Positions 45,025 to 54,560 are shown, counted from the stretch's first letter. The stretch is DNA of 64,000 bases from Sulfurospirillum diekertiae (GCF_011769985.2 NZ_CP039734.2:2356001-2420000), one strand, 5' to 3'. Notes: a model not told the origin generated them from the sequence alone. Program-made: numbers and translations.

Positions 45025-45807
45025 ATGGCACATGTATTTTGGATCTTTTTGATAGCTTTAACATCAACGTCCACACTCAACGCAGATGTGCTCTCCACAA
45101 TTTTTGAAACAAAAAAAATACGTGTTTGCATTTGGCCAGAGTATTATGGCATCTCTTATGTCAATCCGCGAACACAAGAGCTTACAGGCATTGATATTGA
45201 TTTAGCAAAAGAGTTTGCCAAAGATTTGGGTGTCAGTGTAGAGTTTAAATCCAGCTCATTTGCGACACTCATTCAAGATATTAATACACATTATTGCGAT
45301 ATAGCCATGTTTGCCATTGGCCATACGGAAGAACGAAAAAAATACCTTACCCTGACAACACCTCATCTTGCAAGTGATGTCTATGCGATTGCCGCCAAAA
45401 GTAATCGCCGTATTCAAACATGGGATGACATCGATAAAGAAGGTGTTGTCGTTGCGGTTGCTAAGGGAACGTATCATGTGAAACTCATGCAAGATTACCT
45501 CAAAAATGCCAAACTGCTGATTGTCGATTCTCTTCATGCAAGAGAACAAGAGGTTGAAGCAGGACGTGCTGATGTTTTTATGAGTGACTACCCTTTTGGT
45601 ATTTATATGCTTGAAGAACAAGAGTGGGCAAAGCTAATCAAACCGACTAAACCATTTCACATCACCCCTTATGGTTGGGCAATAGCACAAAATGAGCCTT
45701 CCTTTGAGCACAGAGTTGAAGCCTTTATTAAGGCTATCAAACAGGATGGTAGGCTATTAAGTGCTTCAAAGCGCCACCATTTAGAACCTATTGTCGTGTC
45801 CGAGTAA
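45025..45807 (+). CDS. Periplasmic amino-acid-type substrate-binding protein
   Basis: SBP_bac_3 family, 260 residues from ATG 45025 (AAAAGG upstream); signal peptide 1-20 (ends LNA). Landmarks are IRVCIWPEYYGISYVNPRT, GIDIDLAKEFAKDLGVSVEFK and AKGTYHVKLMQDYLKNA. No permease or ATPase is adjacent; instead a GGDEF protein begins four bases after its stop, so it may act as a soluble sensor for that protein. Confidence 0.86.
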   Translation: MAHVFWIFLIALTSTSTLNADVLSTIFETKKIRVCIWPEYYGISYVNPRTQELTGIDIDLAKEFAKDLGVSVEFKSSSFATLIQDINTHYCDIAMFAIGHTEERKKYLTLTTPHLASDVYAIAAKSNRRIQTWDDIDKEGVVVAVAKGTYHVKLMQDYLKNAKLLIVDSLHAREQEVEAGRADVFMSDYPFGIYMLEEQEWAKLIKPTKPFHITPYGWAIAQNEPSFEHRVEAFIKAIKQDGRLLSASKRHHLEPIVVSE

Positions 45808-45811
45808 TTCG

Positions 45812-48058
45812 ATGAAACAGTTTTTATTAGAGGAGAGAAATGTCACTCGGTATATTATCGCAGCGATTGTCATTTTTGCGATGATTATTGGGTTTATCAT
45901 TATGGCACTCTCTAGTTTACGCCAAGAAGCCATCCAAACACATCGTCATATTGCCAATCTTCATGCCTACACAATTGAAGAACATTTTTCTCAAATCCTT
46001 CAACATGCGAGTATAACAATAGATCGTATCCCACTTTTAAGTAATGAATCAATTTCCGAGGTTGCTCTTGCCCCTGTTTTTACTGAACTTTTGCATAATG
46101 CTCCCTATTTACGCTCACTCTCACTTTTAAATGACGAAGGTGTTATCGTAGCAAGTTCTCATGAACTTAATATTGGCAAGAAAGTATCCATAGACAATTT
46201 TTTGCCTATTCCTTTTGGAGAAACACCCTTACTACGCATCGGTGTTCCATGGTCTGGAAGAGATTTTGATAATGCCCATTCGAGTAGTATTGAAAAACCT
46301 ATACCTTCTTCAGAAATAACTTTTTTACCCCTACTCAAAAAAGTTTTTTTCGAAGACACGCTGTATTACGTTATCGCTAACATCAATATTGATTATCTTA
46401 CCAATCGCTATACAAATACCCTACCCACAGATCAAGGCACCGTCTCTTTGTGGAGACTAGATGGCACTCTTTTAGTCTCAACCAATCCACAATTTTACCT
46501 TGGATCTTCACACTACAACATGAACCATCTGCAACACGTCAACGAGGACTTTTTTACCCATCTACAAAAGGAAACCCATACTCTTTTAGATGTTTTTCGT
46601 CTCGCCAAAGTTTTTCCTTTTATTGTAGAAATTCAAACGAATGAAGCTAATACCCTTGGTTATTGGGATAAAGAACGTCAAAAGATACTAAGTATCATCA
46701 CGCTTCTCATTACCCTTACAGGGGTACTGACGTTGGCATTGATTGTGCGTTATTACAATGAAAACAGCCGCCAAAGAGAACAACTCTCCTATGAAAAACA
46801 ATTCCGCATTGCCATGGAAGCAACACAAACAGGTCTTTGGACATGGAATTTAAAGACAAATCAAGTCACGTGGGATCCACAATGTTTTTTACTCCTTGGT
46901 TATCAGCCCAACTCTTTTGAAACGCCATGGGATAAAATCTATGAACTAACCTATCCTGATGATGCGAATGATATGCTATCTTCGATTCAAGATCAGATTC
47001 TTGCCCAATCAATCTTTTTAATTGAACGCCGAATGAAAGCGGCTTCTGGTGAGTGGGTCTGGATACAAGTAAGAGGTAAAGTCATTGAATTTTCAGAGCT
47101 AAATGAACCTTTACTGCTTACAGGTGTTTACATCAACATTGATACGCAGAAGAAAGTTGAGCAACTCCATCTTTCAGCCGTTGCGTTTGAAACGCAAGAG
47201 GCTATTCTTATCACCGATGTTCATGAAAAGATTTTAAAAGTCAATGAAGCTTTTACACGCATTACAGGCTATAGCGACAATGAGATCCTTGGGGCAACAC
47301 CCCGAATTCTTCATTCAGGCTATCACGATAAAGCTTTTTATCAAGTGATGTGGAAAGCATTACTTGAAGAAGGTTTTTGGCAAGGTGAACTTTGGAATAA
47401 GCGAAAAAATGGCGAAATTTATGCAGAATTTATTACCATTACCGCTATTCGCAATGATCAAGGTACCATCACCCACTTTATCGCCAATTTTAACGATATA
47501 ACCACCAATAAAGTAGAACAACTGAAAATTCAAGAACTGGCTTACTATGATCCTCTAACCCGTCTGGCAAACCGTCGCTTGCTAGAAGAATCTTTGCACA
47601 AAACCTTAAAACACTGTCTTTATGAGAACCATTTGGGAGCATTGCTCTTTATTGATTTGGATTATTTCAAAGAGCTCAATGATACCTTTGGGCACGATGC
47701 AGGAGATATGCTTCTGATTCAAACGGCAGCACGCCTTAAAGAGACAATCCGAGAGAGTGATCTTGTAGCACGCCTTGGCGGTGATGAGTTTATTGTCTTA
47801 CTCAAAGATATTGGTAAACAACACGGTAGCGCTAATCATCTGACAGAAAATATTGCCCATAAAATTCTCTCACTTTTATGTCAGCCTTATGCTCTTGCCC
47901 ATGGAAATTATCAACTGGGAGCAAGTATCGGATGTACTATTTTTGGAAATGATCCTAAAAAAGACAGTACGATGCTTCTCAAAGAGGCTGATCTTGCCAT
48001 GTACCAAGCCAAAGAAAAAGGGCGCAATCAGGTTTGCTTTTATGAGACCTCTTCTTAA
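45812..48058 (+). CDS. Membrane diguanylate cyclase with Cache and PAS domains
   Basis: 748 residues from ATG 45812. Membrane helices (about 15-37 and 290-312) flank a periplasmic Cache-like sensor. Two PAS domains follow (about 335-455 and 460-580; ILITDVHEKILKVNEAFTRITGYS is the second), then a GGDEF domain with intact LGGDEFIVLL and YDPLTRLANRRLLEE. No EAL domain. It should make cyclic-di-GMP. The coupled upstream binding protein may deliver the signal. Confidence 0.9.
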   Translation: MKQFLLEERNVTRYIIAAIVIFAMIIGFIIMALSSLRQEAIQTHRHIANLHAYTIEEHFSQILQHASITIDRIPLLSNESISEVALAPVFTELLHNAPYLRSLSLLNDEGVIVASSHELNIGKKVSIDNFLPIPFGETPLLRIGVPWSGRDFDNAHSSSIEKPIPSSEITFLPLLKKVFFEDTLYYVIANINIDYLTNRYTNTLPTDQGTVSLWRLDGTLLVSTNPQFYLGSSHYNMNHLQHVNEDFFTHLQKETHTLLDVFRLAKVFPFIVEIQTNEANTLGYWDKERQKILSIITLLITLTGVLTLALIVRYYNENSRQREQLSYEKQFRIAMEATQTGLWTWNLKTNQVTWDPQCFLLLGYQPNSFETPWDKIYELTYPDDANDMLSSIQDQILAQSIFLIERRMKAASGEWVWIQVRGKVIEFSELNEPLLLTGVYINIDTQKKVEQLHLSAVAFETQEAILITDVHEKILKVNEAFTRITGYSDNEILGATPRILHSGYHDKAFYQVMWKALLEEGFWQGELWNKRKNGEIYAEFITITAIRNDQGTITHFIANFNDITTNKVEQLKIQELAYYDPLTRLANRRLLEESLHKTLKHCLYENHLGALLFIDLDYFKELNDTFGHDAGDMLLIQTAARLKETIRESDLVARLGGDEFIVLLKDIGKQHGSANHLTENIAHKILSLLCQPYALAHGNYQLGASIGCTIFGNDPKKDSTMLLKEADLAMYQAKEKGRNQVCFYETSS

Positions 48059-48082
48059 CCATATTTTTTAACGCTTCAATAA

Positions 48083-48113
48083 GTTTGCATATGCAATAAT
48101 TGCATATGCAAAC
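48083..48113 (+). promoter_or_regulatory. 31-bp perfect palindrome, MarR operator candidate
   Basis: GTTTGCATATGCAAT (48083-48097), a central A, and ATTGCATATGCAAAC (48099-48113): perfect 15-bp arms, each containing GCATATGC. It lies just before the GGAG ribosome site of the MarR gene, so binding of the repressor would block transcription of the marR-MFS operon. Confidence 0.8.
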
Positions 48114-48127
48114 ATTTGGAGTATCTT

Positions 48128-48541
48128 ATGAAAGAAACACTCAACAATACGGTTGGCTTTAGAGTTGCACACGCCGCCAATCATATTAACCAAACCATCA
48201 ATACCCTTTTAAGTGAATATGGCATTGCACCTGAACAGAGGATTTTACTTGAAATTCTTACCTCATGTGAAAAAGTTAACCAAACAACATTAGCAACACT
48301 TTTAAATAAAAGTAACACAACCATCAGCCGAACACTGGATTCACTGGAAAAAAAAGAGTTGATTGTTAAAAAATCGGTTGAAGGCGATAAGCGTGCCAAT
48401 GTCATTGCTGTAACGCCACAAGGTCAAGCACTTTTAGAAAAAACGGAAGCCTGTGTAATGGCATTTCGAAATACTTTAGCCCAAAAGCTGACTGATGAAG
48501 AGCGAAAAACACTCTTCATGCTTCTTGAAAAACTCTCTTAA
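48128..48541 (+). CDS. MarR-family transcriptional regulator
   Basis: 137 residues from ATG 48128, where GGAG lies six bases upstream; a longer reading starting at 48116 overlaps the ribosome site. The winged helix is in QTTLATLLNKSNTTISRTLDSLEKKELIVKKSVEGDKRAN with the conserved D-x-R wing. It probably autoregulates through the palindrome next to its start and controls the MFS gene eight bases downstream. Confidence 0.9.
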   Translation: MKETLNNTVGFRVAHAANHINQTINTLLSEYGIAPEQRILLEILTSCEKVNQTTLATLLNKSNTTISRTLDSLEKKELIVKKSVEGDKRANVIAVTPQGQALLEKTEACVMAFRNTLAQKLTDEERKTLFMLLEKLS

Positions 48542-48549
48542 GGCCTTTT

Positions 48550-49701
48550 ATGAGTCATATACACAGCAATAATCTCGCACAAAAAGTCACTGTTTTTGCA
48601 ACTTTTCTCGCATTTATGGGCATGGGTGTGGTTGATCCCATTCTTCCTGACATCGCACACCATCTTGGTGCAACCAGCTGGCAAGTCGAACTTCTGTTTA
48701 CAACGTACATTTTTATGATGGCACTGATTATGATTCCTGCGGGAATGCTTGCCAGTAAATTGGGGGACAAACGCGTCATGGCTTTGGGACTTGCCATTGT
48801 CGCAATTTCTGCCCTTTTGTGCGCAACGGCGCAAAATATCTCAATGTTAGCGCTTTTTCGAGCTGGCTGGGGATACGGTAATGCTCACTTTTTTGCAACC
48901 GCGCTCATTCTTCTCATTGCACTCTCCAGCGATCACCACAAAGCCATTGGCTTGTTTGAAGGTTCCATCGGATTTGGTATCGCAGCAGGTCCTCTTTTGG
49001 GAGGCTTTGTTGGTCAATACTCCTGGCGCTACCCTTTTTTAGTCACGGGTGCTTTAACCGTTGTCGCTTTTTTATTAGTGGTTATTTTTGTTAAAAATCC
49101 CAAAGAGAAAAAATCTCATAAACCCGCTGGCATCCAAGAGCTTAAAGCCTTATTTCACGATGCAAAATTCGTCAAAATTTCATTAGCAGCGATGCTCTAT
49201 TACTATGGTTTTTTTGTGGTACTTGCGTATTCGCCCTTGGTGATTCAGATGACGCCTATTGAGATTGGACTCCTCTTTTTTGGATGGGGATTTGCACTGG
49301 CACTTGGTTCGGTGGTACTGAGTACACAGCTTGAACGAAAGTGGAAAGCCAAAGAGATCATTCCTGTTGTTTTGGCTCTTTTTGCCATAGTTTTGATAGC
49401 AATGATGTCCGTGAGTTCGCTAACGTTCATGGCAATTTTCATCATTTTAAGCGGTTTACTTTCAGGAATCAATAACTCTTTACTCACGACATACGTTATG
49501 GAATCACACTTTGAGCGCAATATTATCTCAGGTGGTTATAATTTTTTACGCTGGATTGGTGCGGCTATCGCTCCCATTGCATCAGGGTTTATCGGCGAAA
49601 CAGTGGGACTTAAAATTCCTTATCTTGTCGCTGCCTGTTTATCGCTTATGGCATTAGCGCTTATTGTTCACACCAATAAAAAATACCCAAAAACACACTA
49701 A
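48550..49701 (+). CDS. MFS efflux transporter
   Basis: 383 residues, about 12 helices, DHA1-type. Motif A appears as GMLASKLGDKRVMALGL; FMGMGVVDPILPDIAHHLGA in helix 1 is typical of drug exporters. Regulator-transporter pairing suggests efflux of the compound sensed by the MarR protein. Confidence 0.88.
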   Translation: MSHIHSNNLAQKVTVFATFLAFMGMGVVDPILPDIAHHLGATSWQVELLFTTYIFMMALIMIPAGMLASKLGDKRVMALGLAIVAISALLCATAQNISMLALFRAGWGYGNAHFFATALILLIALSSDHHKAIGLFEGSIGFGIAAGPLLGGFVGQYSWRYPFLVTGALTVVAFLLVVIFVKNPKEKKSHKPAGIQELKALFHDAKFVKISLAAMLYYYGFFVVLAYSPLVIQMTPIEIGLLFFGWGFALALGSVVLSTQLERKWKAKEIIPVVLALFAIVLIAMMSVSSLTFMAIFIILSGLLSGINNSLLTTYVMESHFERNIISGGYNFLRWIGAAIAPIASGFIGETVGLKIPYLVAACLSLMALALIVHTNKKYPKTH

Positions 49702-49838
49702 TCGTACATGTGCCATTGTGTGATATTGATATGAATAAGCAAGGGTAATTTTCATCAAAAAAGCGGATCAAAAATTGCTTTTCGTTGGTAGGTTCCTGCT
49801 TCTGCAGGAGTTTTCATGCATCCAAAAGGAAATGCACT

Positions 49839-50465
49839 ATGAAAGTATATGGAATCGTGTTAGCATGTATCACAACCACTTTGTTAGCAGATCTTGCCTA
49901 TTTTGATCGTGATGTCAATAGTACACAACTGGAACAATGCAAAGCCTTTTTCACAAAAGAGAAAGATATTAAAACGATTCATCTGCTCAATGCTCAAACG
50001 TTAGAGTTTAAAGATGAATATCTGGGCGATGACCCTGAGTACAAAACACTCCTCTACACGCTCAAAGGCTGTTTTTTCAAAGAGAAATATCTTATCTACA
50101 GTGATTTTATGCCCGATAGCGAAGCCTATTATGCCCTTGATTTACGCGATGGTAAAGAGACACAACTCAATGGTATGCCCTATCTTTCGCCTTCCCATGC
50201 TTTTTTTGTCACAGAAGCCATCGAATCACATCGTATCAGCGTTTATGCTTTCAGTAACGAACGCATCGTCAAAGTTTTTTTCCACAGATACCCCGATCAA
50301 TGCGTCACTCAAAACACCGTATGGATTGATGATCAAACGATTCGCTTCGAGCTTGAATGCGATGGCCTCTTTGATAACGATACCAATACCACCAAAGAAG
50401 GCACGAAAGAGACTTTTAAATTGATCCAAAAAGCAGGTAAATGGGAGATCACCCAACCCAATTAA
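49839..50465 (+). CDS. Secreted hypothetical protein
   Basis: 208 residues from ATG 49839 (AAAAGGA upstream); signal peptide 1-17 (ends LLA). The mature part has several Cys (Cys at about 27, 63, 159 and 178) that could form disulfides and a Thr/Asp-rich FDNDTNTTKEGTKET segment. I recognise no family. A small hairpin TCCTGC/GCAGGA (49794-49809) precedes it. Its last four bases overlap the mazF-like stop on the other strand. Confidence 0.7.
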   Translation: MKVYGIVLACITTTLLADLAYFDRDVNSTQLEQCKAFFTKEKDIKTIHLLNAQTLEFKDEYLGDDPEYKTLLYTLKGCFFKEKYLIYSDFMPDSEAYYALDLRDGKETQLNGMPYLSPSHAFFVTEAIESHRISVYAFSNERIVKVFFHRYPDQCVTQNTVWIDDQTIRFELECDGLFDNDTNTTKEGTKETFKLIQKAGKWEITQPN

Positions 50466-50824
50466 GTGTTGAGTGCATACAAAGGGTTGAGTGTTTTCAC
50501 AATGGTCGCGTGAATCAACTCCATCGTTTTGGCATCGACCATGCCCAATTTTTCACTAAAACGCTCATGCGAAAAGTTTTTGATTTGAAAACAGTCAACG
50601 GCGGAAGTTTTAGAGAGTCCATTGAGCCCAGTTGCTTCAAGTTTCACCATCCACGGATAGTGAGCGTACTGTGCTGACCACTCGGTAATCGGCACAATGG
50701 TTTTAAGTGGAAGCCTGCCGATCTCGTTGGAACTAACCACGACAGCAGGGCGAAGTTTGGCGATCTCGCTGCCCACTTTGGGATAAAACTCCACCATCCA
50801 TATCTCACTTTGAAGGATAGTCAT
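50462..50824 (-). CDS. MazF/PemK-type endoribonuclease toxin
   Basis: 120 residues of the CcdB/MazF fold: SEIWMVEFYPKVGSEIAKLRPAVVVSS with the conserved RP-x-VVVS strand, then LPLKTIVPITEW. It lacks nothing obvious, so an active mRNA interferase is plausible. It overlaps the antitoxin gene by 20 bases. Confidence 0.87.
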   Translation of the reverse strand: MTILQSEIWMVEFYPKVGSEIAKLRPAVVVSSNEIGRLPLKTIVPITEWSAQYAHYPWMVKLEATGLNGLSKTSAVDCFQIKNFSHERFSEKLGMVDAKTMELIHATIVKTLNPLYALNT

Positions 50825-51053
50825 AAAGCTCTCCTCCTACGTCACTCGCCGTGTCCAAATACTTCGTATCACCCGAAGCCAATTCCGCCCCTTTTTGCCA
50901 CCGCTCACGTTCTTTTTGCTGAATATAGTTTTTGACTGCTTCATTGTAAATGGTCGAAAGTGAGACTTTGAGCTCATCTTTGAGTTGCATCACTTTCTCT
51001 TTGAGTTCGACTGGCATGTTGAAAGTTATTTTTTCAGTGCTTAAATTTACCAT
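50805..51053 (-). CDS. Ribbon-helix-helix antitoxin
   Basis: 82 residues. The N-terminal RHH region KITFNMPVELKEKVMQLKDEL would bind DNA; the C-terminal acidic/aromatic part (YLDTASDVGGELYDYPSK) would wrap the toxin. First gene of the toxin-antitoxin pair. Confidence 0.82.
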   Translation of the reverse strand: MVNLSTEKITFNMPVELKEKVMQLKDELKVSLSTIYNEAVKNYIQQKERERWQKGAELASGDTKYLDTASDVGGELYDYPSK

Positions 51054-51090
51054 ACAAATCCTCCGTATCTTTTTGGAGTATTATACTCTT

Positions 51091-51888
51091 TTACACTAAA
51101 TTCATGCAAGTGGAATTTTTTAATTCGATAGCTAAATCTGCTCTATGTATTTTTATGATGTTATCAAAAATTTCTTGTACAAAATTTGCAACATTATACT
51201 GCGAACCCTCAGGTGGTGTTTCACCACAATCTAGATAATCCCTATAATCCGAGGCCATCATATAATGGTCTTTAATTGTAAAGAGCCAAATAAAATGCTT
51301 TACAAAAATATCTCTTATATCATTTGATATTTGATCTAAAGTTTCAATTCTTTTTGGATTGTAGATTTCATTGTCATTGAACATCATATATTGAAAAAAA
51401 TTATAGTGTGTATGATCATTCAATCTTTGTCTTAAGTATGAATAATGTTCTGTATCTAATATCTTGTTAATAGATTGAAGTTTTTTGTGATTATATAAGT
51501 AATTGTACATAACTTTATTTGTTGGCAATTTTTCTTTTCCATGTAACCAATTATTGATTTGCTGAACCACCATATTTTCTATACTAAAATGATCATCTAA
51601 ATATAAATCAGAATATATGTTTATTATGACAGAATCATAATATTTTCTTGTCAATGAACATGCATCATTAAGTCGTCCATTAATTAGTAATGTTTTTATT
51701 GACTCTATAGTGCCTTTGACAGAAGATAACAAATAACTTTCATAATTAAAAATACCACCTCTAACTCCCATATTCAACCATTGAAGAATTGAAAAAGATA
51801 ATCTATCATAGTAGGTTATATAATACTCAAGTTCTCGAAAAATAGAATGGTTGATATACTTTTCACTTTTAATTTCATTAATTGACAT
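51091..51888 (-). CDS. AT-rich orphan protein
   Basis: 265 residues rich in Tyr, Asn, Ile and Asp with no signal peptide. Base composition is clearly more AT-rich than its neighbours, and codon use is shifted (many AAT, ATA, TAT), indicating recent transfer. It is predicted mostly helical and I recognise no domain. It sits between the toxin-antitoxin pair and tupC, five bases from the latter, so the three genes look like a cargo islet. Confidence 0.6.
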   Translation of the reverse strand: MSINEIKSEKYINHSIFRELEYYITYYDRLSFSILQWLNMGVRGGIFNYESYLLSSVKGTIESIKTLLINGRLNDACSLTRKYYDSVIINIYSDLYLDDHFSIENMVVQQINNWLHGKEKLPTNKVMYNYLYNHKKLQSINKILDTEHYSYLRQRLNDHTHYNFFQYMMFNDNEIYNPKRIETLDQISNDIRDIFVKHFIWLFTIKDHYMMASDYRDYLDCGETPPEGSQYNVANFVQEIFDNIIKIHRADLAIELKNSTCMNLV

Positions 51889-51893
51889 AATCT

Positions 51894-52931
51894 CTACGCC
51901 TCCTTAGACGGCACTTTAATCGCTGATTTGGCAAAACTCACATACACATTTTGAGAAGGGTAAAAGTGGTAGCGCTTAAAGTATTCAAAGCTTTCCACGC
52001 ACTCTAGGGCATGATTGCCGATGACAATTTTGAGTGAAATCTCATTGGTTTTGGTGACATGCAACACATCGCGTATGACGCCGCTCAAACAGACCGTATC
52101 GTCTTTACATGTAAAAGGTTCAATCGAAACTGAAATATCACGTGGGTTAATCGCCACACCTCGTTTTTCGCCGATACGATAGCTTTTAGGAAGCGACATA
52201 CTTTGGGTTTCATCAAAATCAAAAAAGCGTTCATCACCGCTTTCACGCCATTTGCCAACGATGAGATTCGTCGTTGAAAAATCCATCAAACGCCCAAAGT
52301 GAAGCCCGACTTTGCGCGTGGCAATTTCACCCAGCCACAAAAGATCATGACTGGCAATGACAATGGTGGTTCCCCACGCTTGATTAGCATGTAAAATAGC
52401 ATCGGTAAATTGAGGAACACCGCTGTAATCAAGACTATTGGTTGGTTCATCAAGGAGAAGCATCTTTGGATGAAGGACGAGTCTGGAAGCCAGCGCCACA
52501 CGTTGAGTCTCTCCGCTGGAGAGTTCATGCCATGCCCTATGTAAGAACTTTTTAGGCAGAAGGCCAACCAACTCTAGCGCTTCGTTCATCCGTTCTGACG
52601 CATTTTCAAGGGTTCCTCTGATCTTGAGCCCAAAGAGAAGATTCTCCCGCACACTGCGTTTAAGCAGGTATGGTTCAGGCAATAAAATGCCAATTTCGCG
52701 TTTTACATGTAAAGGGATGCTGCTCGCATCAAAACCACGATAACGCAGCGTGCCACTCTGTGCAGCTTCCAAGAAAGCGAGGTGGCGCAGAAGCGTACTT
52801 TTGCCACTCCCATTTGAACCTACGAGTCCTAAAATTTCGCCCTCATTGACTTGCAGAGCTTGAATATCCAAAACAGGCTTTTCACCATACAGCGTTCGTA
52901 AATTTTTAAGTTCATACATTACTGTATTCAT
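51894..52931 (-). CDS. tupC: Tungstate ABC transporter ATP-binding protein TupC
   Basis: 345 residues. Walker A GLVGSNGSGKSTLL, signature LSSGETQRVALASRL, Walker B MLLLDEPTNSLDYSG, then a C-terminal regulatory extension (about 235-345) of the TOBE type. ATG 52931 overlaps the tupB stop (ATGA). It carries two exact palindromes (52104 and 52702). Confidence 0.9.
   Translation of the reverse strand: MNTVMYELKNLRTLYGEKPVLDIQALQVNEGEILGLVGSNGSGKSTLLRHLAFLEAAQSGTLRYRGFDASSIPLHVKREIGILLPEPYLLKRSVRENLLFGLKIRGTLENASERMNEALELVGLLPKKFLHRAWHELSSGETQRVALASRLVLHPKMLLLDEPTNSLDYSGVPQFTDAILHANQAWGTTIVIASHDLLWLGEIATRKVGLHFGRLMDFSTTNLIVGKWRESGDERFFDFDETQSMSLPKSYRIGEKRGVAINPRDISVSIEPFTCKDDTVCLSGVIRDVLHVTKTNEISLKIVIGNHALECVESFEYFKRYHFYPSQNVYVSFAKSAIKVPSKEA
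52104..52115. repeat. Iterated palindrome, perfect 12-mer
   Basis: In tupC C-terminal region, read Phe-Thr-Cys-Lys. Confidence 0.8.
52702..52713. repeat. Iterated palindrome, perfect 12-mer
   Basis: In tupC ATPase domain, read Leu-His-Val-Lys. Confidence 0.8.
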
Positions 52932-53629
52932 ACAACAATTCTCGCACGTTTTTTCAAAAAGAAGAGCACAAAATTGAGCAAAAAGGCTATACTGATCAGC
53001 ACCAACCCTAGCGCAATACCTGTAGCAAATTCACCTTTATTCGTTTCTAATGAGATCGCAGTGGTAATGGTACGTGTAAACCACTTGATATTACCACCAA
53101 TCATCATCGCAATGCCTACTTCAGCTATGACACGTCCGTACGCGGCAACCGCAACGGCGATCAGTGCATGACGAAGTTCCCAAACCACGCTTCGGATCAT
53201 CTGTGACATCGTCAATCCAAAGGAAGCGAGTGTGAGGTAAAGCTTCTTCTCCATTCCTTCAACCGCCGTAGCACTTAAAGAGATGATAATGGGTAATGCT
53301 AAAAGTGTTTGCCCGATCACAATACCTGATAATGTATAGAGCAGTTCATAACTTCCAAAAGGTCCACGGTTGGAGATAAACGCGTAAACAATCAGACCTA
53401 CCACTACCGTTGGAATGGCAAGGAGGGTGTCGGAAAGAAGCTTGAAAAATTTTCGCCCAGGGAATTGAAAAAATCCCAAACAAAACCCTAATGGTAGCCC
53501 AATAACAATACTAAAAATAATAGAAAGAGTCGAACTTTTTAGCGTCACATCAACCGCTGAAATCGTTTCAGGATCAAGGTTAACAAGCAGCCAAAATGCT
53601 TCTTTTAAACCCGATAAAATAAAATCCAA
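52928..53629 (-). CDS. tupB: Tungstate ABC transporter permease TupB
   Basis: Inner-membrane permease, 233 residues, about five helices, with ATPase-coupling loop LASFGLTMSQMIRSVVWELRHAL and the AEVGIAMMIGGNIKWFTRTITTAI stretch characteristic of TupB/WtpB. Divergent from tupA across 85 bases holding one palindrome copy. Confidence 0.92.
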   Translation of the reverse strand: MDFILSGLKEAFWLLVNLDPETISAVDVTLKSSTLSIIFSIVIGLPLGFCLGFFQFPGRKFFKLLSDTLLAIPTVVVGLIVYAFISNRGPFGSYELLYTLSGIVIGQTLLALPIIISLSATAVEGMEKKLYLTLASFGLTMSQMIRSVVWELRHALIAVAVAAYGRVIAEVGIAMMIGGNIKWFTRTITTAISLETNKGEFATGIALGLVLISIAFLLNFVLFFLKKRARIVV

Positions 53630-53642
53630 AATTATTCCTACT

Positions 53643-53654
53643 TTTACATGTAAT
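53643..53654. repeat. Iterated palindrome copy (TTTACATGTAAT), intergenic
   Basis: Just outside the tupB start, in the divergent tupB-tupA control region. Confidence 0.7.
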
Positions 53655-53714
53655 TTAAAAAAAGATACGCTACACTACAAACATGCTAAATAAACATATA
53701 TGGAGGATTATTCA

Positions 53715-54554
53715 ATGTTTTCAGTAAAGAACCGCTTAAAAGGGAAAGTGCTTTTCTCGCTTCTTGCCCTCAGTTCGCTACTCTGTGCGGCTGATCTTAA
53801 AATGGCAACCACAACGAGTACAGGCGACACAGGCCTTTTAGACGTACTTGTCCCTAAATACAAAGCCGATACGGGTGTTGATCTTAAATGGGTTGCCGTT
53901 GGAACGGGTAACGCTTTAAAACTAGGTGAGAACTGCGATGTGAGTGTTCTTTTCGTCCACTCTCCAACGTCAGAAAAAACATATATGGAAAAAGGATTTG
54001 GTGTTGAACGAACGCCTGTGATGTACAATGACTTTGTCGTTATTGGAACACCTGACATGAAAGCCAAATTCGCAGGTAAAAGTATTTCAGAAGTTTTCAA
54101 AATCATCGAAACTGAACAAATTAAATTCGTCAGTCGTGGTGACAAATCCGGAACACATGATAAAGAAAAAGGTGTTTGGAAAGAGGCTTTAGGTCACACA
54201 CCTGAAAAACAACCATGGTATCTTGAAGCGGGTCAAGGCATGATCGCTACAATCAACATCGCTGCTGAGCAAAAAGGTGTTACGTTGACAGATCGTGGAA
54301 CTTACATTAAATACGAAGCAAACTACAAAGGTAACCCACCTTTGGTTATCGTTTATGAAGGTGCTGATGCACTTAAAAATTTCTACTCCGTCATTGCCGT
54401 TAACCCAAAAAGATGTGCCAATACCGACTATAAAGGCGCTCTACAATTTATAGAGTGGGTTACATCTGACAAAATTCAAACAGAAATCGCCAACTTTAAA
54501 CTGATGGATAAACAACTCTTCTATCCAGATTTTAAAACACGCGCAGCGAAGTAA
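53715..54554 (+). CDS. tupA: Tungstate-binding protein TupA
   Basis: Periplasmic oxyanion-binding protein, 279 residues; signal peptide 1-26. The TTTSTGDTGLLDVL motif is the tungstate-binding signature, with VSRGDKSGTHDKEK as the second half-site. ATG 53715 lies eight bases from GGAGG; an earlier ATG at 53700 overlaps that ribosome site. The split arrangement (tupA opposite to tupBC) separates its dosage from the transporter. Tungsten is the probable metal of the adjacent formate dehydrogenase. Confidence 0.94.
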   Translation: MFSVKNRLKGKVLFSLLALSSLLCAADLKMATTTSTGDTGLLDVLVPKYKADTGVDLKWVAVGTGNALKLGENCDVSVLFVHSPTSEKTYMEKGFGVERTPVMYNDFVVIGTPDMKAKFAGKSISEVFKIIETEQIKFVSRGDKSGTHDKEKGVWKEALGHTPEKQPWYLEAGQGMIATINIAAEQKGVTLTDRGTYIKYEANYKGNPPLVIVYEGADALKNFYSVIAVNPKRCANTDYKGALQFIEWVTSDKIQTEIANFKLMDKQLFYPDFKTRAAK

Positions 54555-54560
54555 TCTTTA

